Shown here: one piece after another, positions 29,102 through 37,255 of the stretch
Numbering within the stretch: the first letter of the stretch is position 1
Layout: each line of letters begins with the position of its first letter
Origin: Mesorhizobium sangaii
Lineage (GTDB): Bacteria; Pseudomonadota; Alphaproteobacteria; Rhizobiales; Rhizobiaceae
NCBI RefSeq assembly: GCF_014207355.1
Contig: NZ_JACHEF010000002.1
Coordinates: 682,001-746,000 of the forward strand
DNA: 64,000 nucleotides
Direction of reading: 5' to 3'
The notes under the pieces: generated by a model
Database searches by the model: none
What the model was told of the DNA's origin: nothing
The model's input: only the letters and a program-made list of their open reading frames with translations
Made by a program: the position numbers and the translations under genes

Positions 29102-29492
29102 TCCACGACGCCCATCCTGTCTTCAAGTCCAATTGGCCGCCAACGGCTCTCATGCCCGGCAGGTCCGTCAGAGTCTGATTCGCCAAGCATCGAGCCTGGA
29201 CGAGAGGCTTGATTCGGTCCGTCTTTTGCGCGCGGCAGAAAAGACGATCACGCGTGCTCACAAGAACAGATGATCCTGCGTGCATACAAAACACGTTAAG
29301 TTTCCGAAGGTTGTAGAAATACGCGACTTTGCATCGCTGAACGGCAAAATGCCGTATATTTCTTCGTGCTTAAGTACAATAGCGTGATCTTCTGCTTGAG
29401 CCTCTGAGGCCAGACGCGATATGGTACGTGTATGTAGGGGGGATGCTTCGGACTCGAATTGCCCAAACATAATTTGGGGACAAGGAGTCGCT
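29102..29492. other. Intergenic region between rpe and the GntR gene
   Basis: These 391 bp have no convincing gene. The stretch about 29270-29420 is clearly more A/T-rich than the surroundings. A small inverted repeat, ACGGCAAAATGCCGT, lies at 29341-29355. Another (CCCAAA/TTTGGG) sits just ahead of the GntR start. It probably contains the GntR promoter. Confidence 0.5.
29462..29478. promoter_or_regulatory. Inverted repeat next to the GntR ribosome binding site
   Basis: CCCAAA and TTTGGG around CATAA, ending four bases before the AAGGAG Shine-Dalgarno sequence. It is a candidate autoregulatory operator for the GntR protein or a hairpin in its leader; evidence is position and symmetry only. 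Confidence 0.4.
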
Positions 29493-30242
29493 TTGACATA
29501 CGGAGCTGCCAATCTGAACGACGACGGCGCAGGGCCCAAGAGCACGCTTGCCAGCACGGTCTATCACCAATTGCGGGATGACCTTCTCGGTGGAATTCTT
29601 GAAGCCGAGAGCAAGCTGCGGGTCGAATGGGTGGTGTCCAAATATGGGGCTGGCGCTTCCCCTGTCCGCGAGGCTCTCAATCGCCTCGCCTCGGAAGGGC
29701 TTCTTGGCCGGCACGACCAGCGCGGCTTCTTCATCATGCCGATCAGCGCGGCGGAGCTCGAAGAGCTGACGCGCACCCGTTGCTGGCTCGAGGAGCGGGC
29801 GCTTCGCGAATCGATCGCCCACCGCACCGCCGAATGGGAAGAACAACTCGTACTGGCGCTGCATCGCCTGGGGCGTGCATCACGTCTTTCGCCACAGAAT
29901 AATCTCTCGTCGCTCAATCCGGATTGGGAGAAGTTGCACCGCGTCTTCCATCGAGTCCTGATTTCGGCCTGCCGGTCGCAATGGCTGGTGGGATTCTGCG
30001 AGCAGCTTTCCGATCACGCCTACCGCTACCGGCAAATGGCGAGTGACAGCGAAAGCGCCCAGCGCGACGATTTAGGCGAGCATCGCCGGATCGCCGAATG
30101 TGCGTTGGACGGCAATGCCGACGGCGCCGTCGAAGCGCTGATCAATCACTACCAGCTGACCGCTGCCATGTGCATGGAACGCATCAGGCAAAGTGAAAGT
30201 CTGAAGTCGGTCGCCGGCAAGGCCGCACGCGCCCGGCGATAG
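29493..30242 (+). CDS. GntR family regulator, FCD subfamily
   Basis: A 249-residue transcription factor. The winged helix has VYHQLRDDLLGGILEAESKLRVEWVVSKYGAGASPVREALNRLASEGLL, and the FCD ligand domain has LHRVFHRVLISAC and GEHRRIAECALDGNADGAVEALINHY with its metal-binding His residues. The TTG at 29493 is chosen because AAGGAG ends 5 bases before it; an ATG at 29421 is in frame but lacks such a site. It precedes a malonyl-CoA synthetase gene on the same strand, like the MatR regulator of malonate genes, so control of that gene is possible but unproven. Codons are less G/C-biased than neighbours. Confidence 0.88.
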   Translation: MTYGAANLNDDGAGPKSTLASTVYHQLRDDLLGGILEAESKLRVEWVVSKYGAGASPVREALNRLASEGLLGRHDQRGFFIMPISAAELEELTRTRCWLEERALRESIAHRTAEWEEQLVLALHRLGRASRLSPQNNLSSLNPDWEKLHRVFHRVLISACRSQWLVGFCEQLSDHAYRYRQMASDSESAQRDDLGEHRRIAECALDGNADGAVEALINHYQLTAAMCMERIRQSESLKSVAGKAARARR

Positions 30243-30416
30243 CGTCGGTTCCGCCAGTCGTTTGCAGCCACCCCTGCAACCCATCGGCGCCACGGGCAAA
30301 CACCTGTCCTCGGGTCTTGACGGCGCGGCCAAGAACCGCGAACTCTTCGCCGCCCATGCATGCCGCTCGAAAAGCATGCCCGGCGCCGCCGTTTCCACCA
30401 TCTAAATCAAAGGGAT

Positions 30417-30467
30417 AGAGCATGATGTTGTCCGAAAACCGTTTCACACTTTTCGGCATCATGCTCT
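30417..30467. repeat. Intergenic palindromic repeat (rhizobial type)
   Basis: Outer arms AGAGCATGATG and CATCATGCTCT enclose inner arms CCGAAAA and TTTTCGG with a loop CCGTTTCACAC. The loop read on the other strand, GTGTGAAACGG, resembles that of the palindrome at 49187-49235 (GTGCGCAGCGG). It ends one base before the AGGAAG Shine-Dalgarno sequence of the next gene. Such sequences are, from memory, frequent between genes in Mesorhizobium and relatives. Confidence 0.75.
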
Positions 30468-30478
30468 AGGAAGACTTC

Positions 30479-31993
30479 ATGAGTAACCATCTGTTCGACG
30501 CGTTCCGTTCCCGGATGCCGGCGCCCGATCGCCTGTTGATGGAAACCGATGATGGCCGCTCGCTGACCTATGGCGATATGCTGGCGCGGTCGGCGCAGCT
30601 GGCGCATGCGCTCTTGCAACTCGATGTCGAGCCCGGCGACCGGGTCGCCGTGCAGGTCGAGAAGAGTCCCGAAGCCGTCCTGCTCTATCTCGCCTGCCTG
30701 CGTGCCGGCGCCGTCTTCCTGCCACTCAACACCGCCTACACACTGGCCGAGCTGGAGTACTTCTTCGGCGACGCGGCACCACGCCTGGTCGTCTGCGATC
30801 CGGCCAGGGCGGCCGACATCGGCGCACTGGCGGAAAAATCGGGCGCCGTCACGGTCACGCTCGGCCGCAACGGCGAGGGATCCCTGACGGATCAGGCCTC
30901 GCGGCTGCCGGCGGATTTCCACGACGTGGTGCGGGCCAAGGACGATCTCGCGGCGATCCTCTACACTTCGGGAACGACCGGCCGCTCGAAAGGCGCCATG
31001 CTCAGCCACGAGAACCTTGCCTCGAACGCGCGGGTGCTGGTCGACCACTGGCATTTCACGGCCGACGACGTACTGATCCACGCGCTGCCGATCTTCCACA
31101 CCCATGGCCTGTTCGTCGCCACCAACGTCGTCCTGATGGCCGGCGCCTCGATGCTGTTCGAGCAGAAATTCGACCCGGCCCGCATCATCTCGCTTTTGCC
31201 GCGCGCCACTGCCCTGATGGGCGTGCCGACCTTCTACGTGCGCCTGCTGCAGCAGGACGGGCTGGACCGCGAGGCGGCAAGGACCATCCGCCTGTTCATT
31301 TCCGGTTCGGCGCCGCTGCTGGCCGAGACGCACAAGGCCTGGCGCGCACGCACCGGCCACGCGATCCTCGAACGCTACGGCATGACCGAGACCAACATGA
31401 ACACCTCTAACCCCTACGACGGCGAGCGGCGCGCCGGCACGGTCGGCTTCCCCCTGCCGGGCGTAGCACTTCGCATCGCCGACCCCGACACTGGCCGTCC
31501 GCTTGCCCAGGGCGAAGTCGGCATGATCGAGGTCAGGGGCCCGAACGTCTTCGGCGGCTATTGGCGCATGCCTGAAAAGACCAAGGCGGAATTCCGCGCC
31601 GATGGTTTCTTCATCACCGGCGATCTCGGCATCGTCGACGCCGACGGCTACGTCCACATCGTCGGCCGCGGCAAGGACCTGATCATTTCCGGCGGCTACA
31701 ACATCTATCCGAAGGAGCTCGAAAGCGAGATCGATGCGCTTGACGGTGTGAGCGAAAGCGCCGTCATCGGCGTCGCCCATCCGGATTTCGGCGAAGGCGT
31801 CACCGCTGTCGTCGTGCGGTCGCCGGCTTCGAACATCACCGGGGCTGAAATTCTTGGCGCCATCGCGGAACGCGTCGCAAAATACAAGCACCCGAAGCGG
31901 GTGATCTTCGTCGACGAACTGCCCCGCAACACCATGGGAAAGGTGCAGAAGAATCTTTTGCGCGATACCTACAAGGGTCTCTACACATCTTAA
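30479..31993 (+). CDS. matB: Malonyl-CoA synthetase (acyl-CoA synthetase family)
   Basis: Activates malonate (or methylmalonate) to the CoA thioester with ATP; a 504-residue ANL-superfamily enzyme of MatB length. The start NHLFDAFRSRMP is typical of rhizobial MatB. The P-loop is LYTSGTTGRSKGAMLSHENL, and the A5 motif is ERYGMTETNMN. The hinge region is ITGDLGIVDADGYVHIVGRGKDLIISGG, and the catalytic Lys lies in LPRNTMGKVQKN near the C-terminus. AGGAAG precedes the ATG. The usual partners matA (decarboxylase) and matC (carrier) are absent from this window. Substrate specificity is inferred from similarity. Confidence 0.88.
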   Translation: MSNHLFDAFRSRMPAPDRLLMETDDGRSLTYGDMLARSAQLAHALLQLDVEPGDRVAVQVEKSPEAVLLYLACLRAGAVFLPLNTAYTLAELEYFFGDAAPRLVVCDPARAADIGALAEKSGAVTVTLGRNGEGSLTDQASRLPADFHDVVRAKDDLAAILYTSGTTGRSKGAMLSHENLASNARVLVDHWHFTADDVLIHALPIFHTHGLFVATNVVLMAGASMLFEQKFDPARIISLLPRATALMGVPTFYVRLLQQDGLDREAARTIRLFISGSAPLLAETHKAWRARTGHAILERYGMTETNMNTSNPYDGERRAGTVGFPLPGVALRIADPDTGRPLAQGEVGMIEVRGPNVFGGYWRMPEKTKAEFRADGFFITGDLGIVDADGYVHIVGRGKDLIISGGYNIYPKELESEIDALDGVSESAVIGVAHPDFGEGVTAVVVRSPASNITGAEILGAIAERVAKYKHPKRVIFVDELPRNTMGKVQKNLLRDTYKGLYTS

Positions 31994-32017
31994 GGCTGCA
32001 CCTGCGCAGGCAGTTCG

Positions 32018-33130
32018 TCAGCCGGGGTACAAAAGCTCGCAAACATGCTCGGCGATCGCCAGGCTTGCCGTCAGGCCGGGGCTCTCGATGCCGAACAGAT
32101 TGACGATCGACCCGGTGCCATGGTCGGCCGGACCCTGGATCGTGAAGTCGGCCGCCGGCTGGCCCGGGCCGGACAGTTTCGGCCGGACGCCGGCATAGGC
32201 CGGCTGCAAGGCGCCGTCGGCAAGATCGGGCCAATAGCGCCTGATCTCGCCGTAGAAGGCCGCACCACGGGTGGGATCGACCGTGTAATCCACGCTGTCG
32301 ATCCATTCGACATCCGGACCGAAGCGCGCGCTGCCGCCCAGATCGAGGGTGAGATGGACGCCGAGGCCGCCATTGACCGGCACCGGATAGATCAGCCGCG
32401 AGAAGGGCGACCGTCCCGAGAGTGAAAAATAGTTGCCGCGCGCCAGCCATCGCTGCGGAACAAGGTGTTGCGGAAAACCTTCGATACGGCCGGCGAGAGC
32501 CTGCGCATCGAGGCCCGCGGCGTTGACGAAGGCGCCGGCCTTCAAGGTGAAGCCCTCGCCATCGGCGTTGCGCGTGTCGATCCGGATCCCATCGGCTTCG
32601 ATCGCCGCTCCGGCAACGGACGTGAGCAAGGCGAAGGATGCACCGGCGGCCTCGGCGTCGCCGCGCAGCGACAGCATCAGCGCCTGGCTGTCGATGATGC
32701 CGGTCGACGGCGACAGCAGCGCGCCGGTGCATTGCAGCGCGGGTTCGAGGCTTTCGGCTTGTGCCTGCGTCAAGATTTCGAGGTCGCCAACGCCGCAACT
32801 CTGCGCGTTGGTCCGGATCGCGGCCAGCCTGTCCAACTGGTCAGGTTCGACGGCGACGATCAGCTTGCCGGTGCGCGCATGGGCAACATTGTGCTCGCGG
32901 CAATAGGCGTAGAGCCGTTCACGCCCTTCGACGCAGAGCCGGGCTTTCAGGCTGCCCGGCGCATAGTAGAGCCCGGCATGGATGACTTCGGAATTGCGCG
33001 AACTCGTGACGGTGCCGATCGCGCCGGCCTGTTCGACCACCAGCACCTCGCGGCCCGACAGGGCGAGCGCCCTGGCGATCGCGAGCCCGACGACGCCTGC
33101 TCCCGCAACGACGCAATCGATGTCATGCAT
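32018..33130 (-). CDS. FAD-dependent oxidoreductase, L-2-hydroxyglutarate oxidase (LhgO)-like
   Basis: A 370-residue DAO-family flavoenzyme. The dinucleotide loop is [20 protein letters not shown] followed by VVEQ. The blocks [13 protein letters not shown] and [18 protein letters not shown], and the ending [22 protein letters not shown], are characteristic of the LhgO group. It oxidises a 2-hydroxy or 2-amino acid using quinone or oxygen. The gene starts 9 bp after nagA on the same strand, so it is probably the last gene of the amino-sugar operon. Its part in that pathway is not obvious, and the substrate is not known. Confidence 0.85.
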   Translation of the reverse strand: MHDIDCVVAGAGVVGLAIARALALSGREVLVVEQAGAIGTVTSSRNSEVIHAGLYYAPGSLKARLCVEGRERLYAYCREHNVAHARTGKLIVAVEPDQLDRLAAIRTNAQSCGVGDLEILTQAQAESLEPALQCTGALLSPSTGIIDSQALMLSLRGDAEAAGASFALLTSVAGAAIEADGIRIDTRNADGEGFTLKAGAFVNAAGLDAQALAGRIEGFPQHLVPQRWLARGNYFSLSGRSPFSRLIYPVPVNGGLGVHLTLDLGGSARFGPDVEWIDSVDYTVDPTRGAAFYGEIRRYWPDLADGALQPAYAGVRPKLSGPGQPAADFTIQGPADHGTGSIVNLFGIESPGLTASLAIAEHVCELLYPG

Positions 33131-33139
33131 GGCCTGATA

Positions 33140-34315
33140 TCACCCAGGGCTGTTGGAGCCGGCTGCAAAAACCTTGTCGCCGCCGACCCAGACGCTTGCA
33201 ACATCGAGGTCGTCCGACAGCGCAACGATATCGGCAGCCGTGCCGTTGGCAAAGCGCCCCAGCCGGTGCGACTGGCCGATCGCTTGCGCGGGATAGAGCG
33301 AGGCCATGCGCAAGGCCTCTGAAAGCTCGACCCCGACGACGCGGTGGATGAACCGAACGGCGGAGATCATGTCGAGATCGGCACCCGCAAGCGTGCCGTC
33401 GGCAAGCCGCAGGCTGCCATCCCTGCGGTAGATGGTGCGGCCGTTGAGCGTGAACGAGGTCATGTCGGTGCCAATCGGCGCCATGGCGTCGGTGACCAGC
33501 ACGATTTTGGCCGGTCCCTGCTTGGCGCGCAGCGCGATCTTGATGGTGGCGGGATCGACATGGATGCCGTCGGCGATGAGGCCGGCCGACAGCGAGCCGA
33601 TATCGATGGCCGCGCCAGCCAGCCCTGGCTCGCGGTTGCCAATCTGGCTCATCGCGTTGAACAGATGCGTGACCATCGAGGCACCGGCCGCGGCAAAGGT
33701 GCTGGCCGTGGCGTAGCCGGTGTCGGAATGGCCGAGGCTGACGATGACGCCGGCCCTGGTCAGCGCCGAAACGCGCGCCGGTTCGACGGATTCCGGCGCG
33801 ATCGTGGTCAAAAGAACCGGCAGTTTCTGCCGCGCCGCGATCAGCTTCGCCTGGTCGGCGTCCAGCATCGGCCGGATGAGCGCGGGATCGTGCGCGCCCT
33901 TGCGGGCGATCGACAGATGCGGACCTTCGAGATGCAGGCCGAGGAAACCCGGCAGCTTCCGCAGCGTCGCTGCTTCGCCGGCGGCGACAGCGGCAGCGGT
34001 GATGTCGGGCGTATCGGTGATCAGCGTCACCAGCAGCGCCGTGGTGCCGAAGGGCGCATGCGCCCGGCAGATGGTTTCGAGCGAGGCGACATCGGGGTGG
34101 TCGTTGAGCATGACGCCGCCGCCGCCATTGACCTGCAGGTCGACGAAGCCTGGCGCCAGCATGCCGCTTGTCTCGACGATGCGGATGTCGGATGCAATGG
34201 CGCCGGCGGGCAGGATGGCCTCGACGAGGCCGTCGCGCACGACAAGTGCGGCGCCGTCATGCCAGTCGTCGCCGTCGAAAATGCGGGCGCCAGTCAGGGC
34301 AAAACGGTCGCTCAT
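33140..34315 (-). CDS. nagA: N-acetylglucosamine-6-phosphate deacetylase
   Basis: Deacetylates GlcNAc-6-phosphate to GlcN-6-phosphate and acetate. It is a 391-residue amidohydrolase with LAPGFVDLQVNGGGGVMLND, the metal Glu in GLHLEGPHL, His in GHSDTGYA and THLFNAMSQ, and the catalytic Asp in VLVTDAMAPIGT. A GGAGACCGT stretch precedes the ATG, which overlaps the SIS gene stop by 4 bp. The product of the downstream MurQ reaction and of the kinase in this locus feeds this step. Confidence 0.96.
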   Translation of the reverse strand: MSDRFALTGARIFDGDDWHDGAALVVRDGLVEAILPAGAIASDIRIVETSGMLAPGFVDLQVNGGGGVMLNDHPDVASLETICRAHAPFGTTALLVTLITDTPDITAAAVAAGEAATLRKLPGFLGLHLEGPHLSIARKGAHDPALIRPMLDADQAKLIAARQKLPVLLTTIAPESVEPARVSALTRAGVIVSLGHSDTGYATASTFAAAGASMVTHLFNAMSQIGNREPGLAGAAIDIGSLSAGLIADGIHVDPATIKIALRAKQGPAKIVLVTDAMAPIGTDMTSFTLNGRTIYRRDGSLRLADGTLAGADLDMISAVRFIHRVVGVELSEALRMASLYPAQAIGQSHRLGRFANGTAADIVALSDDLDVASVWVGGDKVFAAGSNSPG

Positions 34316-35400
34316 ACGGTCTCCGTCACCTTGCGAAGATTGCGCGGCGTGTCCGGATCGAGGCCGCGATGGCGGGCAAAGGCCTCGACGAACATGTAGA
34401 AGGAGACGATCAGCGTCAGCGGATCGGTCAGCGGATGGCCCGTGGCGACATGCGGCAGGCGCACGACGCGCTGGGCAAGTGCGGAGGTGACGAACACCGG
34501 CGCGCCCTTGGCCGCCAGGCTGTCGGCGGCTTCGGCAACGGACGGTTCGGATGCGTCACGCGCGGCCAGCGCCAGCACCGGAAAGTCCGGGCCGATCAGC
34601 GCCAGTGGGCCATGCATGACTTCGGCCGCGCTATAGGCCTCGGCATGCATGCCGCAGGTCTCCTTGAACTTCAGGGCCGCCTCGTTGGCCATCGCCGCCG
34701 ACGGGCCGCGGCCGAGGATGAACAGCGACTTCTGCTTCTCGATCGTGTCGGACAGCACCGTCATCCAGTCGCAGGCGATCGCCTTGCGGAAATGCTCGGG
34801 CAATTCGAAAAGTGCAGCCAGCAGCGCCTCGTCGCCGGTGGCATGCGCCATCAGGCCAAGACCGGCGACGGCGGAATTGATGAAGGTCTTGGTCGCCGCG
34901 ACGCTGCGCTCCGGCCCGGCCAGGATATCGATGGCATAGTCGGAGGCACGCGCCAGCGGCGAATCGGCGGTGTTGGTGATGGCGATGGTCAGCGCGCCAC
35001 CGGCCCGTGCCGTCTCGGCCATGGCGACGATGTCGGGGCTCTTGCCCGACTGCGAGATCGCCAGGCATGCCGAACCGCCGAGCCTGAGCTCGGCTCCATA
35101 GATCGAGGCGATCGAGGGACCGACCGAAGCGACGGCAAGGCCGGCGGTCAGTTCAACGGCATATTTCATGAAGGTGGCCGCATGGTCGGACGAACCGCGC
35201 GCCACGGTGACGACAAACTGCGGGTCGCGTTCGCGGATGCCGCGCCCGGCCTCGGTCAGGACAGTGCCGGAGCCGTCGAGCAGGCGGGCGACAGCCAGCG
35301 GGATCTCCTCGATCTCACGCCGCATATGGGTCATTCCAGCCGATTTGGTCGGCTCAGTCGACATGGTCGGCTCATTCGGCATTGTCGGCTCTGTGGTCAT
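34312..35400 (-). CDS. SIS-domain glucosamine-6-phosphate deaminase/isomerase (NagB-II type)
   Basis: A 362-residue protein with two SIS domains, equal to the isomerase half of GlmS without the glutaminase. Motifs are HMRREIEEIPLAVARLL, TVARGSSDHAATFMKYAVE, ISQSGKSPDIVAMAE and the LGRGPSAAMANEAALKFKET block, followed by HAEAYSAAEVMHGPLALI. It should convert glucosamine-6-phosphate to fructose-6-phosphate and ammonia. The ATG at 35400 overlaps the GntR stop (ATGA), which supports it. However, the first 20 codons are three 6-residue repeats (TEPTMP, NEPTMS, TEPTKS), so the ordinary start would be the Met before HMRRE. Confidence 0.88.
   Translation of the reverse strand: MTTEPTMPNEPTMSTEPTKSAGMTHMRREIEEIPLAVARLLDGSGTVLTEAGRGIRERDPQFVVTVARGSSDHAATFMKYAVELTAGLAVASVGPSIASIYGAELRLGGSACLAISQSGKSPDIVAMAETARAGGALTIAITNTADSPLARASDYAIDILAGPERSVAATKTFINSAVAGLGLMAHATGDEALLAALFELPEHFRKAIACDWMTVLSDTIEKQKSLFILGRGPSAAMANEAALKFKETCGMHAEAYSAAEVMHGPLALIGPDFPVLALAARDASEPSVAEAADSLAAKGAPVFVTSALAQRVVRLPHVATGHPLTDPLTLIVSFYMFVEAFARHRGLDPDTPRNLRKVTETV
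35341..35394 (-). repeat. 18-bp tandem microrepeat at the start of the SIS gene
   Basis: Three 18-bp units in frame encode TEPTMP, NEPTMS and TEPTKS between the overlapping ATGA start and the first family-conserved residues. Related SIS proteins usually begin with the HMRREI block, so this is an added N-terminal tail of unknown purpose. Confidence 0.7.
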
Positions 35401-36179
35401 GGTCGGCCCTCTTCGCTCGGCCCTGTCAGCCGCAGTTCGGCGACGAAATCATAGGCGTCGCCCCTGTAGATGGAACGGGTGAATTCGATCACCTTGCCGC
35501 TCGTCAGATAGGAGATGCGCTCGATGTGCAGGCCGGCAATGCCCGGCGGCACCTCGAGCAGGCGCGCGTCACCGTCGCCGAGGTTGGCGGCGGAGATGCG
35601 TTGCACAGCCCGCACCGGCCGGTTGCCGGTCAATTCCAGCGCCGCATAGAGCGAGGACCCTATTCCCGCCGGGTCGGGCAGCACGCTGGCCGAGAGCGAA
35701 GCGCGTTCGATCGCCAGCGGCGTGTCGTTGGCGATGCGCAGGCGCGCCACCCGCGCCACCAGTTCGTTCGACGACAGGCCGAGCACCATCATCTCGTCGG
35801 GCGAGGGCGCGTAAAGGCCGCGGTCGAGCCAGGCCGAACGCACCGCCATGCCGCGCCGCGCCATGTCCTCGGTAAACGAGGTCAGCCGCGACAGCGACTG
35901 CTCGACGCGCTCCATGCGCGGCGCCACGAACGTGCCGGAGCCATGGCGTTGCACCAGGATACCGCCCTTGACCAGGTCCTGCACCGCCTTGCGCACGGTG
36001 ACGCGCGAAATATCGGCCTTGGTGGCGATGTCGCGCTCGGAGGGCAGTGCGTCGCCCGGTCCGATCAGGCCGCGGTTGACGGCGTCCTCGATGCTCTTCC
36101 TGAGTTGCAGGTAGAGCGGCGCGCCGCTTTGCGACGACTGTTTCAGCGTGGCGAAGATCTGGTCGGCGGCATCGCTCAT
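35397..36179 (-). CDS. GntR family regulator, HutC/NagR subfamily
   Basis: A 260-residue regulator. The winged helix is APLYLQLRKSIEDAVNRGLIGPGDALPSERDIATKADISRVTVRKAVQDLVKGGILVQRHGSGTFVA. A UTRA ligand-binding domain follows, with PLAIERASLSASVLPD and VIEFTRSIYRGDAYDFVAEL. Relatives such as NagR/DasR/YvoA sense GlcN-6-P or GlcNAc-6-P. Encoded inside the amino-sugar operon with 4-bp overlaps on both sides, it is the probable controller of both divergent operons through the tandem TGGTATT sites at 37080-37097 and 37215-37232. Confidence 0.93.
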   Translation of the reverse strand: MSDAADQIFATLKQSSQSGAPLYLQLRKSIEDAVNRGLIGPGDALPSERDIATKADISRVTVRKAVQDLVKGGILVQRHGSGTFVAPRMERVEQSLSRLTSFTEDMARRGMAVRSAWLDRGLYAPSPDEMMVLGLSSNELVARVARLRIANDTPLAIERASLSASVLPDPAGIGSSLYAALELTGNRPVRAVQRISAANLGDGDARLLEVPPGIAGLHIERISYLTSGKVIEFTRSIYRGDAYDFVAELRLTGPSEEGRP

Positions 36180-37057
36180 CGAGCCGCCTCCGCTGGCTTG
36201 GCGAAAAGGCGGGCCGCCATCTGCACCGCGCCGCCCAGGGCATCGTCGAGAGGCGGCTTCAGCAGCGCCCGGTAGCGGGCCGACAGGCGCGGCGCGTAAA
36301 GCGGCGCCAGCCCGCCGAGCAGGCACAGCGGCGCGTCGTCCGCAAGGTCGAGCGCGCCGAGCGCGGCTTCGACATCGGCGACCACCCTGTCCAAAATCCA
36401 GTTGGCGACGCTGTCGCCCTTTTCGGCATGCTCGAACACCTTGGGCGCGAAGCCGCCGAAATCGCCGGGCTTGGCGTTGGTGGTGAATTCGACCACGTCC
36501 TGCGGATTGTTGCGGAAGACCGCCAGCATGCTCTGCGTCAGCGGCGAACCCTCGCGGACGCCGTCATAGGCAAGCAGCGTCTGTTCGAGCAGGTCGCGGC
36601 CGATGCGGGCGCCGCTGCCCTGGTCGCCGACCTGAAAGCCCCAGCCGCCGATGGCGCGCGACTTGCCGTTCTTGCGCGCCATATAGGCGGTGCCGGTGCC
36701 GAGGATCGCCATGGCGCCGTCGCCGGAGCCGACAGCCCCTTCCAGCGCGATCTCGGCGTCGGTCTCGACACGGCTGATGCTGAACGGCAGGATCGCTTCG
36801 AGTTGCTGCCGGTAGGTGCCGACATTGGCGCCGGCAAGGCCGAGAATGGCCGGTGTTTGCGGGATCAGCTCCGGATCCTGTCCGGCGGCAATGAGCGCCT
36901 GCCTCGCCGCCTCGACGATGTTCGACCGGGCGCCGGTGAGATCGGTGCGGATGTTGGCGGCGCCGCTCTTGGCGCGGCCAACAACAGTGCCATCCGCAGT
37001 TGCCAGGGCGGCCCTGCAGCTGGTGCCGCCGCCATCGATACCGAGCACGAAATTCAC
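36176..37057 (-). CDS. BadF/BadG/BcrA/BcrD-type ATPase, N-acetylglucosamine kinase-like
   Basis: A 293-residue ASKHA sugar kinase. FVLGIDGGGTSCRAALATADG is the phosphate-1 loop, ILGTGTAYMARK the phosphate-2 region, and IGGWGFQVGDQGSGARIGRDLL the conserved block of the eukaryotic-type GlcNAc kinase group. It should phosphorylate imported GlcNAc or a related amino sugar. The GTG at 37055-37057 is chosen because GGAGGAG lies about 7 bases ahead. Its stop overlaps the GntR start by 4 bp. It is the first gene of the leftward operon, directly beside the tandem operator. Confidence 0.9.
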   Translation of the reverse strand: MNFVLGIDGGGTSCRAALATADGTVVGRAKSGAANIRTDLTGARSNIVEAARQALIAAGQDPELIPQTPAILGLAGANVGTYRQQLEAILPFSISRVETDAEIALEGAVGSGDGAMAILGTGTAYMARKNGKSRAIGGWGFQVGDQGSGARIGRDLLEQTLLAYDGVREGSPLTQSMLAVFRNNPQDVVEFTTNAKPGDFGGFAPKVFEHAEKGDSVANWILDRVVADVEAALGALDLADDAPLCLLGGLAPLYAPRLSARYRALLKPPLDDALGGAVQMAARLFAKPAEAAR

Positions 37058-37079
37058 GCGATTTCTCCTCCGGGCGGAT

Positions 37080-37097
37080 AATACCAATAAAATACCA
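37080..37097 (-). promoter_or_regulatory. Tandem operator copy for the leftward amino-sugar operon
   Basis: On the minus strand TGGTATTTTATTGGTATT, a direct repeat of GGTATT with an 11-bp period, 23 bp ahead of the kinase GTG. It differs by one base from the site at 37215-37232 on the other strand. Probable binding site of the GntR regulator of this locus. Confidence 0.75.
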
Positions 37098-37214
37098 ATA
37101 GCCAAGAGTTAATTTCCGTTTCAAAAAGATTATGCCGTATTTTATTGAAAAACTTAGCCATTTCGCCGGCTCAGCGATTTCCAAGCAGCGAATTCGTTAA
37201 TGCATGTGGACAAG

Positions 37215-37232
37215 TGGTATTTTTTTGGTATT
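37215..37232 (+). promoter_or_regulatory. Tandem operator copy for the rightward amino-sugar operon
   Basis: TGGTATTTTTTTGGTATT on the plus strand, with GGTATT repeated at 11 bp, 24 bp ahead of the murQ ATG. Matches the site at 37080-37097 at 17 of 18 positions in opposite orientation, making the divergent region nearly mirror-symmetric. Confidence 0.75.
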
Positions 37233-37255
37233 GTTTCCGCATTGGAGGAACCGGG

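Noticed and set aside
30407..31891. Long minus-strand open frame opposite matB.
   Set aside because: Shadow frame; the acyl-CoA synthetase motifs are all on the plus strand.
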